Positions 26,183-34,781 of a DNA stretch of 64,000 nucleotides are shown here, piece by piece. This DNA is from DATJHM01 sp963777355 (lineage in GTDB: Bacteria; Chloroflexota; Ktedonobacteria; Ktedonobacterales; Ktedonobacteraceae). A model generated the notes under the pieces. It made no database searches, was not told the DNA's origin, and worked only from the letters and a program-made list of their open reading frames with translations. Location: the NCBI GenBank assembly GCA_963777355.1, contig CAVZQK010000031.1, positions 45,790 through 109,789 on the forward strand, in the 5' to 3' direction. Position 1 is the first letter of the stretch, and each line of letters starts with the position of its first letter. The position numbers and the translations under genes are program-made.

Positions 26183-27755
26183 CGAATACTTTACTCCTGC
26201 GCAGGTAGACGAACAGATAGACCAGCTTTTCCATCATGCTCCTGCCACCTCGGATGCAGCTCTCATCGATGAACTGCAACAACTATACCAGGATGACGAG
26301 CATTCGCTGGAGAAGGTCTGGCAGCGTCTGGGATTGCAGGATAACTTTTCCGCTTATCCAGAACAACCATCCGCAGTTCTTCCTGCAATATATACGCAAA
26401 AGCAACAACCTGCCAGCGCAAACGTTGCCGATTTAGGAAGGAATCGTCACATGTCTCAGTCAGAAAAAACTCCCATCATGCGCAAACTCTCACTCGCCGC
26501 CGCTTTCCTCGTTGCTGCGGTGATCGTCGGTAGCATGTTTTTCGTCTTTACCCTCACCCATCATACTACACTGAGTACCAGTACCGCCTCGTCAGGTGCT
26601 GCCCACTTACAGCCAACTCAAGCACCTGCTTCTCTGCCAGCAGGAATTTATCTTAGCAATAAGACGAGTGTCTTCCGGGTGGATACCCAGACTCAGGAGG
26701 TCCTCTGGCAACAGTCTGTCAAAAGCGTCGGCACAATTATTCCTTCTGGCAATGTTGTCTATGTCATCCAGAATGCTGACTACAGTGCGGGGGCTGCTAT
26801 GGCCCTCGATGCAAATACTGGCGAGGTCCTCTGGACTCATTCGTTTACTGCTGGCTTCCCTACCGATATGCTTCTTTCTCACAATCTCCTTTATGCCAGT
26901 ATAGAAGTTGTGACACCAGGTACTCCAGTAGGCGGAAAAAAAGAGGTTGGTGGCTCGGCTGTAGGCAAGATCTATCTTCTCAATCCAAAGGATGGTAGCG
27001 AGCAAGGCGTCTATTCCAACCTGGATTCTGCCTGGTCTCTGGTCGTCGGTGATGGCATCCTCGGTGTCAGCGCTGGTACTGGTCTACAAGTCCTTGATCT
27101 TGCTACGATGAAGCCACTCTGGAAGGCGACTATCGCTTCACCTACCAACGAACCAGTATTCCGTATGAAAATCGTGAACGGCGTCCTTTATGCCCTCGTC
27201 TCTACAAACAACGATACCGCTGGCGAAGGCATCAGCTATCTCGTTGCTTATAAAGACACCACCGGCCAGCAGACCTGGAGGAGTCCAGATTTCCCCGGTG
27301 ATGCCATTTTAAGATTTACCGTCGATCAGAATATTGTCTACTTTGGCACTTCCACTTATAGCACTGGAGATAGCCCATTCAAGGGGACTATGCATGCTTT
27401 CGATACTCAGAGCAATAAGCAACTCTGGAGCCAGAGCGTCGATGGTGCAGCACAGAATACACCCTTTGTCAGCAACGGTGTCGTCTACATCGAAGCAGAC
27501 AGAGGCTCTAACGATCAGGCTCATGTTGCTGCAATTGATACAACAACAGGCACTATCAAATGGCAGAAAGCCTTACACAATAACTTCGGCGATGGTTTCA
27601 ATGTGATCAATGGTACCGTCTACTCTGGGAATCCCAGCGCAGGCGTCAGTTCTTCTACCCCTGATTCAACTGTCGCCCTGAATGCTGCCGACGGTACTCA
27701 GCTCTGGACCAATACCCAATTTGGTTCCGCTCAGGCTATCGTTCCAACCGCCTAA
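26169..27755 (+). CDS. Putative anti-sigma factor fused to a PQQ-like beta-propeller
   Basis: Domain order: cytoplasmic ~105 residues (helical, DEQIDQLFHHAPATSDAAL), one transmembrane helix (~108-129), a Ser/Thr linker, then an extracytoplasmic PQQ-type propeller (~158-528) with repeated blade phrases MALDANTGEVLWTHS, DLATMKPLWKA, AIDTTTGTIKWQ and ALNAADGTQLWT. It overlaps the sigma gene by 14 bp, as anti-sigma genes often do. I infer that the propeller senses something outside the membrane and the N-terminal part holds the sigma factor. The N-terminal region lacks a zinc-binding HxxxCxxC motif, so it is not a ZAS-type anti-sigma. Confidence 0.75.
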   Translation: MDRHNEYFTPAQVDEQIDQLFHHAPATSDAALIDELQQLYQDDEHSLEKVWQRLGLQDNFSAYPEQPSAVLPAIYTQKQQPASANVADLGRNRHMSQSEKTPIMRKLSLAAAFLVAAVIVGSMFFVFTLTHHTTLSTSTASSGAAHLQPTQAPASLPAGIYLSNKTSVFRVDTQTQEVLWQQSVKSVGTIIPSGNVVYVIQNADYSAGAAMALDANTGEVLWTHSFTAGFPTDMLLSHNLLYASIEVVTPGTPVGGKKEVGGSAVGKIYLLNPKDGSEQGVYSNLDSAWSLVVGDGILGVSAGTGLQVLDLATMKPLWKATIASPTNEPVFRMKIVNGVLYALVSTNNDTAGEGISYLVAYKDTTGQQTWRSPDFPGDAILRFTVDQNIVYFGTSTYSTGDSPFKGTMHAFDTQSNKQLWSQSVDGAAQNTPFVSNGVVYIEADRGSNDQAHVAAIDTTTGTIKWQKALHNNFGDGFNVINGTVYSGNPSAGVSSSTPDSTVALNAADGTQLWTNTQFGSAQAIVPTA

Positions 27756-27782
27756 CCAACGTATATTGCTCCTATTCATCAG

Positions 27783-27811
27783 ATGGCGACCTCCAACAAA
27801 GAGGTCGCCAT
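27783..27811 (+). terminator. Hairpin after the propeller gene
   Basis: ATGGCGACCTC and GAGGTCGCCAT form a perfect 11 bp stem around a 7-base loop, 28 bp after the stop codon. The following sequence TTCCATTCTC is only moderately T-rich. Position and strength fit an intrinsic terminator for the sigma/anti-sigma operon. Confidence 0.6.
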
Positions 27812-27883
27812 TCCATTCTCTCAAATTTGCTATACTAATGCCCTGTCAGAAATCAATAGGAGATGTTGCCTCACCACAATCTC

Positions 27884-28045
27884 GTAGGGCAGAGCGGCTA
27901 GGCCGTCTCCTGCTCGCCTGATCCCATCTTGCCAGAGATCGCCCCCACGATCGCGTAGGGCAGAGCGGCTAGGCCGTTCTGCCAAAATCTGCAGAATCTG
28001 CCACGATCGCGTAGGGCAGATCGGCTAGGCCGTCTCCGGTTTGCC
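27884..28045. repeat. Three palindromic repeat units
   Basis: Cores at 27884, 27955 and 28011 (GTAGGGCAGAGCGGCTAGGC or GTAGGGCAGATCGGCTAGGC, followed by CGT). The middle unit is damaged after CCGT. Shared flanks CATCTTGCCAGAGATCG and CACGATCGC show that whole units duplicated. The ~160 bp to the next gene hold no further feature that I can see. Confidence 0.8.
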
Positions 28046-28204
28046 TGGTAGCATCTTGCCAGAGATCGTTCTGCTAGAAAGAAGAGTAAGGATCATAGTA
28101 ACATTTTTCAGGGTAGTAGAGAGAGAATCTGGCTTGCCTGCTCAAAGATGAATGGCTGAAACCACTATGAACCACTCACGTGCCCTTCGCGGTTTATCAG
28201 CCTA

Positions 28205-28570
28205 CTAATATGTCCACTCCTCTTCATAGTGGGAGTTAAGCCAGTCTGTGCAAATTTTCTTGATTGCTGGTATCGTATCTACATTCACTCCATGATTAAC
28301 GGCTCCGCCATCTACCCATGCTCCCCCACCGTCTAGTTTACTGGAGTCATTCGCTCTTTCATGCATGTGAATGTGTAAGGTACCTTTGGTCCCGCCAAGA
28401 AATGTAATCGCGTCGGTCCAGATCAGGTCGTATCTTTGTCCATACTGATCTTGCTCACCTTTGAATGTGGGGGCCTGCTCTTTGAGATATTGCCGTACTG
28501 CGGCGGCGTTCAGCAGCGCTGTCATTTGGACTTGATCAAAGTTTGCTGGTGTCACGTTAACCTGAGGCAT
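28205..28570 (-). CDS. Hypothetical protein
   Basis: A 121 aa soluble protein with no recognised family. It has a helical N-terminal half (FDQVQMTALLNAAAVRQYLKE), a central beta-like segment with HIHMHER and a Gly-rich DGGGAWVDGGAVNHG, and an acidic aromatic C terminus (SHYEEEWTY). The HIHMH cluster could bind a metal, but this is speculation. GGAGAG lies ~8 bp before the ATG, which supports translation. Isolated between the repeat array and the IS-like remnant. Confidence 0.6.
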   Translation of the reverse strand: MPQVNVTPANFDQVQMTALLNAAAVRQYLKEQAPTFKGEQDQYGQRYDLIWTDAITFLGGTKGTLHIHMHERANDSSKLDGGGAWVDGGAVNHGVNVDTIPAIKKICTDWLNSHYEEEWTY

Positions 28571-28833
28571 AGCATCTCTCCTTCTCTGAATAAGCTATAG
28601 TCTGTCTTTTGTAGAACAACTGCAATAAAACATAGATTGGAAAGTCTTTGCCACCACCTAGAATCTCTACTTTGCGTAGTAAAGTGCCTTTAAAGAACTT
28701 TCGTGTATTAAACGTAAGAAGAAGTCATAATTTGTTATCGGATTTTATACGACATAAAACAGTATCAAGAGTACGACACCGAATTGTATAATTGACAGAG
28801 TACTCGAGTAAGTGGCAAAATAGCAGTCAGATA

Positions 28834-29247
28834 CCCCCGCTTAAAAAGCAGGGGGCTTGCATCTGTTCCCTGCGCTAGGGGAGGCTGGCAAGCCTCGGTC
28901 TGACTAGTCTGAGTGGCTTCATACCGCCTGGATACAATCAGTCGGGAAGTCACTACGTTACCGCAGAAAATACAGGTACCTTTGAGCGCCAGCCCTACCT
29001 CGAAGCTCTACGAGCGATCTTTAAACAGCCCTGCGGGGTCGGGACAGTGAGATCGATTTTAGACAACCTGCGGATAACCTTGACGAAGGGCACCCGACGT
29101 AGGTGTGGATACGGGCCTCATTTTTCTTGAGGTCAAGCGAACGAGCGACCACATTTCTCTCGTTCCCCCGCAAGGGGAGTCTTCTGGCAGAGGCGAGCAC
29201 AGCCGAGCGTGTGCCCAAATTTTCCTCCCCTGCTTCAAAGACAGGGG
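28834..29247 (-). mobile_element. Probable IS200/IS605-type element remnant
   Basis: Bounded by two hairpins: CCCCC-GCTT/AAGC-A-GGGGG at 28834-28855 and CCCCTG/CAGGGG at 29227-29247. Between them the minus strand carries a C-terminal protein fragment with a CIFCGN half zinc-ribbon followed by SRRYEATQTSQTEACQ, a pattern like the end of TnpB-type proteins in this family. No tnpA, no RuvC motifs and no complete frame remain. The right hairpin ends 20 bp before the VOC gene start. The remaining ~200 bp contain further small stem-loops (CCCCGCAAGGGG) of the kind found in such element ends. Family assignment is tentative. Confidence 0.4.
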
Positions 29248-29266
29248 TTTCCAAATTGGAGGTTCT

Positions 29267-29653
29267 ATGAACCGCGTTACTGGCATTGGTGGCATCTTCT
29301 TCAAAGCCAAAGACCCGAAGGCAATGCAGGCCTGGTATAAGCAACACCTCGGCATCGACGTGCAAGACTGGGGAGGTTCAGCCTTCCGCTGGACTGACAC
29401 AGATGGCAAGCCTGTAGGTGGAACAACGGCCTGGTCCATCATGCCCGCCGAGGATGACACGTTTGCGCCAGGCACAGCTTCCTTTATGGTGAATTACCGA
29501 GTAGCCGACATCCTCGCGCTGCTCAAGAGTCTCAGGGAAGAGGGCTGCAACGTATTGGACAAGTTCGACGACTCGGAATACGGGAAGTTTGGCTGGGTCA
29601 TTGACCCAGAAGGTAACAAAGTCGAGCTATGGGAGCCGCCTGTTGGACATTAA
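29267..29653 (+). CDS. VOC-family (glyoxalase/bleomycin-resistance fold) protein
   Basis: A 128-129 aa protein with two beta-alpha-beta-beta-beta units: GIGGIFFKAKDPKAMQAWYKQHLG at the N terminus (two parts: GIGGIFFKAKD, AMQAWYKQHLG) and FGWVIDPEGNKVELWEPP at the C terminus, the latter holding the usual metal-ligand Glu. It may be a small-molecule isomerase, dioxygenase or sequestering protein. Start fixed by GGAGG directly upstream of the ATG; the longer frame from 29105 runs through the IS-like remnant and is rejected. The last ~200 bp to the next gene hold nothing clear. Confidence 0.85.
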   Translation: MNRVTGIGGIFFKAKDPKAMQAWYKQHLGIDVQDWGGSAFRWTDTDGKPVGGTTAWSIMPAEDDTFAPGTASFMVNYRVADILALLKSLREEGCNVLDKFDDSEYGKFGWVIDPEGNKVELWEPPVGH

Positions 29654-29852
29654 GGCCAAACAAGAGGTCGAGTAGTATCAGCAGATTGTGCGCACAGGCC
29701 ACCAGTTATGTCCAACATTCGTGTGCTCCGGAGTCAGATGTCCCAGAAGAGCATGAGGCGCTCGATGAACGGACCGGAAGACAACGCAAAGCGCTTCTCA
29801 TTGACTTCCATTAAGACTTCTGTCGTCGTGAGGAGGGACCCGGAGCCTCACA

Positions 29853-30680
29853 TCAGTTGTTGAAGTAGTGCTCTTCGAGGTCCGGGAGAAGTCGCAGGTG
29901 CATAGGCCGCCATCCCAAGAGTTCCTGGGTCTGTGCAGAAGACCTCGGGAGGTCTCGCGCCGCCACCATAGCGAGAAAAGAGCCGAAGTGGGCGTCTGCC
30001 TCTTCACGGGAAATGCTGACTACCGGTAGGTTCAGGTGGCGACCGATGACGCTGGCAATGTCGCGGAATGGCACCCCCTCGTCGCCAACCCCGTCAAGCC
30101 GTGACCCCGCCGGTGCGCTTTCCAGTGCCAGGCGGTACAGGCGCGCCGCATCTTTTCGATGGACAGCAGGCCAACGGTTGGACCCGTCTCCGATGTAGGC
30201 AGAGACGCCCTTCGCGCGAGCGATGGTGATCAGTCTGGGTATGAAGCCATGCTTGTCGCCCTCGTCGTGCACGGACAGAGAGAGAGAGGCGACCGATGAT
30301 CGCACTCCAGAAAGTAGCAGCACTGCATTATCCGATGCCTCCCCGTTTATGTGAGCGGTGGTCACGAACGGCTTGCCTGTGCCTGCGAGCGCCGCCCCCA
30401 TCGTCTCGACGGCGCGCAGATCGGTGGCGAGCGCGGCTGCGAAGTCCGAGGAGCCGTGCTGAAACGCCAGGTGAATGACGCCATCGGATGCCGCCGCAGC
30501 GACGCGAAGGTTGTCGAGGTCGTCAAGGGTACCGCGATGTACCTCGGCCCCAACTTCCTTCAGCGCCTCAGCACCCTTGTCTGAGCGGGTAAGACCGACA
30601 ACTGTATGACTGGCACCAATGAGTTCTTGGACGACGGCGGAACCGATGTAGCCTGTTGCTCCTGTGACGAAAACACGCAT
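29853..30680 (-). CDS. NAD(P)-dependent epimerase/reductase-like oxidoreductase
   Basis: Atypical extended SDR of 275 aa. The nucleotide-binding motif VTGATGYIGSAVV is at the N terminus; LTRSDKGAEAL suggests NADP binding; DGVIHLAFQHG and RWPAVHRKDAARLYRLALE follow. The classical YxxxK is not obvious, as in several NmrA-like or epimerase-like members. It is divergent from a TetR-type regulator with three palindromic operators between, so it is very probably that regulator's target. Substrate unknown; such pairs often respond to reactive or xenobiotic compounds. Confidence 0.85.
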   Translation of the reverse strand: MRVFVTGATGYIGSAVVQELIGASHTVVGLTRSDKGAEALKEVGAEVHRGTLDDLDNLRVAAAASDGVIHLAFQHGSSDFAAALATDLRAVETMGAALAGTGKPFVTTAHINGEASDNAVLLLSGVRSSVASLSLSVHDEGDKHGFIPRLITIARAKGVSAYIGDGSNRWPAVHRKDAARLYRLALESAPAGSRLDGVGDEGVPFRDIASVIGRHLNLPVVSISREEADAHFGSFLAMVAARDLPRSSAQTQELLGWRPMHLRLLPDLEEHYFNN

Positions 30681-30729
30681 AAGTAATTTCTCCTTCTCCT
30701 GATAAGATGAAGCGTAAGTATGATAAAAT

Positions 30730-30798
30730 GAGGTTACCTCTCATATATTAAAATGAGGGACCCTCAAGTTACTTCTATATAATAACGGAGGGAACCTC
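30730..30798. promoter_or_regulatory. Three TetR-type operator palindromes
   Basis: GAGGTTACCTC (30730-30740), GAGGGACCCTC (30755-30765) and GAGGGAACCTC (30788-30798) share GAGG-N3-CCTC, with flanking T..A in the first two. Centre spacings are 25 and 33 bp. All lie between the divergent oxidoreductase and TetR genes, where they could block both promoters. Confidence 0.65.
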
Positions 30799-30843
30799 AC
30801 TTTGTCAAGGGCCACTATTTCCAGGAAAAAGGAGTCGCATGAA

Positions 30844-31432
30844 ATGAACGAACCAAGACCAGCCAACCGCCCCATGCGAGCTGATGCCCAGCGCAACTAC
30901 GCCAGCCTGCTAAAGACAGCGCGAGTTGCGGTCTCCGAGCGCGGCGCTGACATTGTCCTGGAGGACGTTGCCAGATCGGCAGGGGTCGCCATCGGAACGC
31001 TGTACCGTCACTTCCCCACGCGTCAGGATCTCCTGGAAGCCGTGTTTCTGGATGAGACCAATGAATTGAGGGCGCAGCGCTGAAGAACTCGCAAGTGCTC
31101 CGGTTCCTTTCGATGCTCTGATGAGCTGGCTTCGTCTCCAGATGGATTTCGCAGCGCGAGGGCGGAGCATGGGAGCAGCCATCATGGCCGCCAAGCATGT
31201 TCCGGGAACGAGAATCTATGCAGCGAACAAAGCGATGCACGAAGCGGGAGAAGTTCTCTTGCTCCGTGCCCAGGCCGCAGGACAAATCCGAACGGATGTC
31301 CATATTCTCGACGTGATACGGCTCGTCTACGGAATCGCCCTGGTGAATGAGCATGCGTCCGATCCTGAGGGGGCCAACCGCATGCTCGATCTCGTCATCG
31401 CCGGGATCAGCACAAAGCCGAGTCGGGACTGA
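30844..31432 (+). pseudogene. TetR-family repressor, frameshifted
   Basis: N-terminal TetR helix-turn-helix: ADAQRNYASLLKTARVAVSE, then VLEDVARSAGVAIGTLYRHFPTRQDLL (shown as VLEDVARSAGVA, IGTLYRHFPTRQ). The frame ends in TGA near 31,081; one base shift gives AEELASAPVPFDALMSWLRL and the ligand-binding C-terminal domain through 31,432. The repaired protein would be ~196 aa, normal for TetR. It presumably represses the divergent oxidoreductase and itself. Since only one base is off and both halves are well conserved, a sequencing error is likely. Confidence 0.8.
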
Positions 31433-31689
31433 AAGATGGTGTATCACCTCTCGGTTAGGAGTCGATCCTATTGATGACGTCTGCGCCAGTTGAGCATGCG
31501 CATCGGCTTCGCTGGTCAGTGATCAGCAGACGATCTGTACAAGATCAATCAAATTGCTTGCCATGCAATTTACCAGAAAGTCTCGGTAATCGCGGTAATC
31601 ACACGAATTTTCTGTTTTATACCAATTTGGTAAAAGACGAGATTATCGATAATGGCTTCTCAGAGGAGGTACACATGAAATCAGGGAGA
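31433..31689. other. Intergenic space with a decayed small-gene copy
   Basis: At ~31,540-31,590 the minus strand reads MASNLIDLVQ, a decayed match to the small protein at 33,630 (VAGSSIDLVQ). A strong AGGAGG with ATG at 31675 starts MKSGRLQKAFLLLF in the plus direction but runs straight into the convergent membrane gene and stops after 27 codons, so it looks like a truncated gene start. Confidence 0.4.
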
Positions 31690-32226
31690 TTACAGAAAGC
31701 TTTTCTGTTGCTCTTTAGCAATCAAGCCAGTGGGATGAGCCAGTTTCAGCCGTCTTAGGAGCCAGAGCAATGTGCCAAGGATGAGAAGCAATGCAATGAT
31801 TTTGAACTCGAAGCCAAAAAGAGGCAGCGTTGACGAACTAAAAATGATGCCGAATGTGCCTGCAATCGGGAGAACGCAAGATGGACAACCAAACACAGCA
31901 AAGCCAAAGAGGATGGTTCCCCCTGTTGAGCAAACGGAACTGGTTAGGAACCGGTTTCCATTGCGATAATGATCAACTGTTAACGAGATTAAAACGGCAG
32001 AGAGCAACGAGATCAAAAAATCCAGAATCACGCGGAGAGCAACATACGTTCCTCCAAAATGCGTCACAAAATATTGGAATGGCTCCAAATGCGTGGAAAA
32101 AATGGTCAGGTGCGTCCCTCCCTGGCGCAGATCGAAAAGGGTATAGAGAACCCAGAAACCACTGGTCAGGCCAAGCGCTAAGAGAAAGTATGGGATCTTT
32201 TTGAGTGTCGTGAAGATAGGCGTCAT
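31690..32226 (-). CDS. Hypothetical four-helix membrane protein with CPSC motif
   Basis: A 178 aa protein with about four transmembrane helices (~12-32, ~62-85, ~95-125, ~130-155). A CPSC pair sits at the edge of the third helix (AVFGCPSCVLPIAG), which could be a metal or redox site. The C terminus is basic and cytoplasmic by the positive-inside rule (LLRRLKLAHP). I do not recognise the family. The 500 bp upstream (32,230-32,730) contain no gene that I can support. Confidence 0.6.
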   Translation of the reverse strand: MTPIFTTLKKIPYFLLALGLTSGFWVLYTLFDLRQGGTHLTIFSTHLEPFQYFVTHFGGTYVALRVILDFLISLLSAVLISLTVDHYRNGNRFLTSSVCSTGGTILFGFAVFGCPSCVLPIAGTFGIIFSSSTLPLFGFEFKIIALLLILGTLLWLLRRLKLAHPTGLIAKEQQKSFL

Positions 32227-32229
32227 GAT

Positions 32230-32734
32230 ATTTCATCCTCCCCAGGTCTTTGTTTTTCTGCTTTCTCTTTATGACACGTCAAAATCAGGATGCATTTACA
32301 CCACCCACAAGGTTTCTACGCAATTAACGAGATTTCTCAGAGGATTTTTGTGGTTGGTATATTCCTCATAATAGCACAAAATACCAGAGAAGAAACGGAA
32401 GAAGCAAGATGGTGGAAGTGAGTAGAAGACTGCATCTTGTCGACGGTGACTCTTTCTCTCTGCCGATTTTGCATGGGGGCTGTCTCTTCCGTTCTCTCTG
32501 GGAATAACGACCATTGTGTCAGGTCGGAAGCGGGTCTAACGATGTTGTCTCGCGCGAACCCCCTGGCCAGGATATGACGTTTTTGGACATTTCCAACGTA
32601 GCATTTGTGATAGCATAGTAGATCGGCGCATTCTCAGCTTGCCTCATTCTTGAGATAATGATATGCTCCCCATGTAGCAAAAGTGGCTTTTCATGAAGAT
32701 ATTCACTCAGCATCCAGGGGGTCAGTGCAATTTC
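32230..32734. other. Non-coding stretch, no supported feature
   Basis: Short frames on both strands lack ribosome sites and protein-like sequence. No tRNA, strong hairpin or repeat family member seen. Promoters for the flanking divergent genes should lie at its two ends. Confidence 0.4.
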
Positions 32735-33598
32735 ATGCAGAAAGAAGAGATCATCAGTATTCCTGGCTGCTCACTTTGGGCAACACATCAGGGGAATGGA
32801 CCTGCACTCGTGTGTTGCCATGGAGGACCCGGCTTGTGGGACTACCTTGCGCCTGTGGCAGCGATGGTTGATGATCTGGTGACGGTTTACCGCTACGACC
32901 AACGCGCCTGTGGCCGATCTACGGGAGATCCTCCCTACGACGTGGCAACGGCTGTCGCTGATCTTGATGCCTTACGTGATCATTGGGATCTCCAGCAGTG
33001 GATCATCCTGGGACATTCCTGGGGAGCCACACTGGCGCTTGCATATGGTCTCGCATATCCCTCCCGCGTCCGTGCATTGATCTACCTCTGTGGTACAGGC
33101 ATTGATGCGTCATGGCATGAGGAATATCACCGTAATCGAGATGCGCTGCTCACGCCTTCAGAGCAACGTCAACTCGCTGACCTGGGAGCACAGCTCTCTG
33201 TTGTGCAGGGAGTTGAGTTTGATGCCGTTGAGCGAGCGTATTGCGAACTGTCCTGGTCAACTGACATCGCCGACCTCTCACATGCTCAGGAATTCGCTCG
33301 ACAGCTTTTTGTGGATGGTCTGCATATCAATTTCCAGGTCAATCGGGTTCTCTGGAAAGATGGCAGGCACTTCATTGAGCAATCGATCATGGTTGAACAG
33401 GTTGCTGCCTTGCATATCCCGACGCTAATCATTCATGGAGCACTTGATCCGCGTCCAGCCAGGGTGGCCCGGCACCTTGCTCAATGCATGCCATCCGCTA
33501 GCTATGTGGAGCTGCCCAATGTGGGGCATCTGCCATGGATCGAACGGCCAGACCTCCTGAGAGGCGCTCTTCGCTCATTTCTTGAGCAACACTTGTAG
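32735..33598 (+). CDS. Alpha/beta hydrolase, proline-iminopeptidase-like
   Basis: Serine hydrolase with oxyanion motif CCHGGPG, nucleophile in GHSWGATLAL, acid Asp in HGALDPRPA and His in NVGHLPWIE. HGGPG plus GHSWGA is typical of the prolyl aminopeptidase (S33) group, though many relatives are esterases. I start at MQKEEIIS, where the family fold normally begins and a GGGGG purine run precedes; an ATG at 32693 in frame is the alternative. Cytoplasmic. No functional link to neighbours. Confidence 0.82.
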   Translation: MQKEEIISIPGCSLWATHQGNGPALVCCHGGPGLWDYLAPVAAMVDDLVTVYRYDQRACGRSTGDPPYDVATAVADLDALRDHWDLQQWIILGHSWGATLALAYGLAYPSRVRALIYLCGTGIDASWHEEYHRNRDALLTPSEQRQLADLGAQLSVVQGVEFDAVERAYCELSWSTDIADLSHAQEFARQLFVDGLHINFQVNRVLWKDGRHFIEQSIMVEQVAALHIPTLIIHGALDPRPARVARHLAQCMPSASYVELPNVGHLPWIERPDLLRGALRSFLEQHL

Positions 33599-33629
33599 AG
33601 GGAAAAGATCCATTTTCCTTCCAATATGA

Positions 33630-33791
33630 TTAGCCCAGGATATCTCTTGGATGAAGCTCCACCTCCCGCCATACTTCAGTCAGGAGTGTTCGCACTCTCG
33701 GATCGCGTAAAATGGCTGGTTGCTCGGCTATCAGCCAACGACCTTGTACAAGATCAATCGAGCTGCCTGCCACGCGATTGCTGAGTGACAC
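33630..33791 (-). CDS. Small hypothetical protein (53 aa), possible gene remnant
   Basis: The frame from a GTG reads VSLSNRVAGSSIDLVQGRW, then LIAEQPAILRDPRVRTLLTE and VWREVELHPRDILG. The middle part matches the C-terminal half of the oppositely oriented gene at 33,825 (TQPAILRDPKVRILLQEICREVE). A third decayed copy lies near 31,560. It may be the tail of a broken longer gene. Function unknown. Confidence 0.4.
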   Translation of the reverse strand: MSLSNRVAGSSIDLVQGRWLIAEQPAILRDPRVRTLLTEVWREVELHPRDILG

Positions 33792-33824
33792 ATGGCATAT
33801 CGCTGAGAACTGAGGGAAAAACGG

Positions 33825-34040
33825 TTGCAGGGATATCGCGAGGAGATCAGGAAAATTGCGCTGCTACTGTGGGCTGAGAAAGTAGCGGTTACACAGAAGC
33901 ATGTTACTCGCTATCTCACGCAACCTGCCATTTTGCGCGATCCGAAGGTGCGGATACTCTTGCAAGAAATTTGCCGCGAGGTAGAAGATTGTGCTGATGA
34001 CGTAACTGACAGGGGCGTGGGAGAAAACAACATATATTGA
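33825..34040 (+). CDS. Small HTH-like protein
   Basis: A 71 aa protein; the start is TTG because no ATG fits. Sequence MQGYREEIRKIALLLWAEKV, then AVTQKHVTRYLTQPAILRDP, KVRILLQEICREVED. The spacing KVAVTQKHVTRYLT resembles a small helix-turn-helix of the kind found at the start of recombinase or transposon-associated proteins. It shares its second half with the 33,630 frame. It ends 21 bp before the Nudix gene. Role unknown. Confidence 0.45.
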   Translation: MQGYREEIRKIALLLWAEKVAVTQKHVTRYLTQPAILRDPKVRILLQEICREVEDCADDVTDRGVGENNIY

Positions 34041-34061
34041 GAACAGAAAGGGAAAAGAAAT

Positions 34062-34555
34062 ATGGAACTCCCCTACACTATCTGCTTTTGCTGTTATGAG
34101 CAACAAGTGCTCATGCTTCATCGAACATTGCCGCCGAACGCTCAGCTTTGGAATGGTTTAGGTGGAAAAATTGAAGCAGGCGAAACTCCATTGGTCTCAG
34201 TTCAGCGGGAAATGCAAGAAGAAGCCGATATTGACCTCGCTGAAGCACCTTCCTTATTTTTTGCTGGCATTACCACCTGGGGACCGATGAGTCTTGGACC
34301 CCAAAAGGAATGTATGCATTTATCGCGCAGCTTTCCGAGCCTCAAGCCAAGCGGGTACACGAGCTAGCTACTCCTGAGGGTCTGATCACATGGAAACCTC
34401 TCTCCTGGGTCTGTGATCCGAGCAATCCAGCAGTAGTCAACAATATTCCTCATTTCTTACCGCCAATGTTGACAGCTAAATCTCCCTATGAGTATTTTTA
34501 TACATATGAAGGAGAATTGGTCATTCGCCCGCTCCCTACTCATATTGTGGTTTGA
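34062..34555 (+). pseudogene. MutT-like Nudix hydrolase, frameshifted
   Basis: Nudix fold of the 8-oxo-dGTP diphosphatase (MutT/YtkD-like) type. The Nudix box GGKIEAGETPLVSVQREMQEE (shown as GGKIEAGETP, VSVQREMQEE) is intact in the first part, followed by FAGITTW. Near 34,305 a one-base shift moves to GMYAFIAQLSEPQAKRV and continues to the end. The repaired length is ~164 aa. GGGAAAAGAAAT precedes the ATG. Likely an indel error or a recent mutation. Confidence 0.75.
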
Positions 34556-34781
34556 CAATCGGTTTGTCCAAAACTGGCACTTTATCGGTCAATGACTGTG
34601 TTGGACATTTTATGGCTCAAAGATGTAAAGTAGTTCAACAGCTTGAAAAGCCATTCTAGATAGTTGCCCTTGAAAGCAGATGGATTTGCCGGTCAAACCT
34701 CATACTTGAACACGAATATCTGCTCATCGTGAGACCGTAGGGACACTTGCAGTATCATCTCGTTGGTCGTATACTTAAGCC

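Noticed and set aside
29105..29653. Longer start for the VOC protein
   Set aside because: The extra 54 residues come from the IS-like remnant; GGAGG marks the ATG at 29267.
31675..31758. Small plus-strand gene MKSGRLQKAFLLLF.. with a strong ribosome site
   Set aside because: It runs antisense into the membrane-protein gene and ends after 27 codons; more likely a truncated gene start than a functional peptide, so only noted in the intergenic entry.
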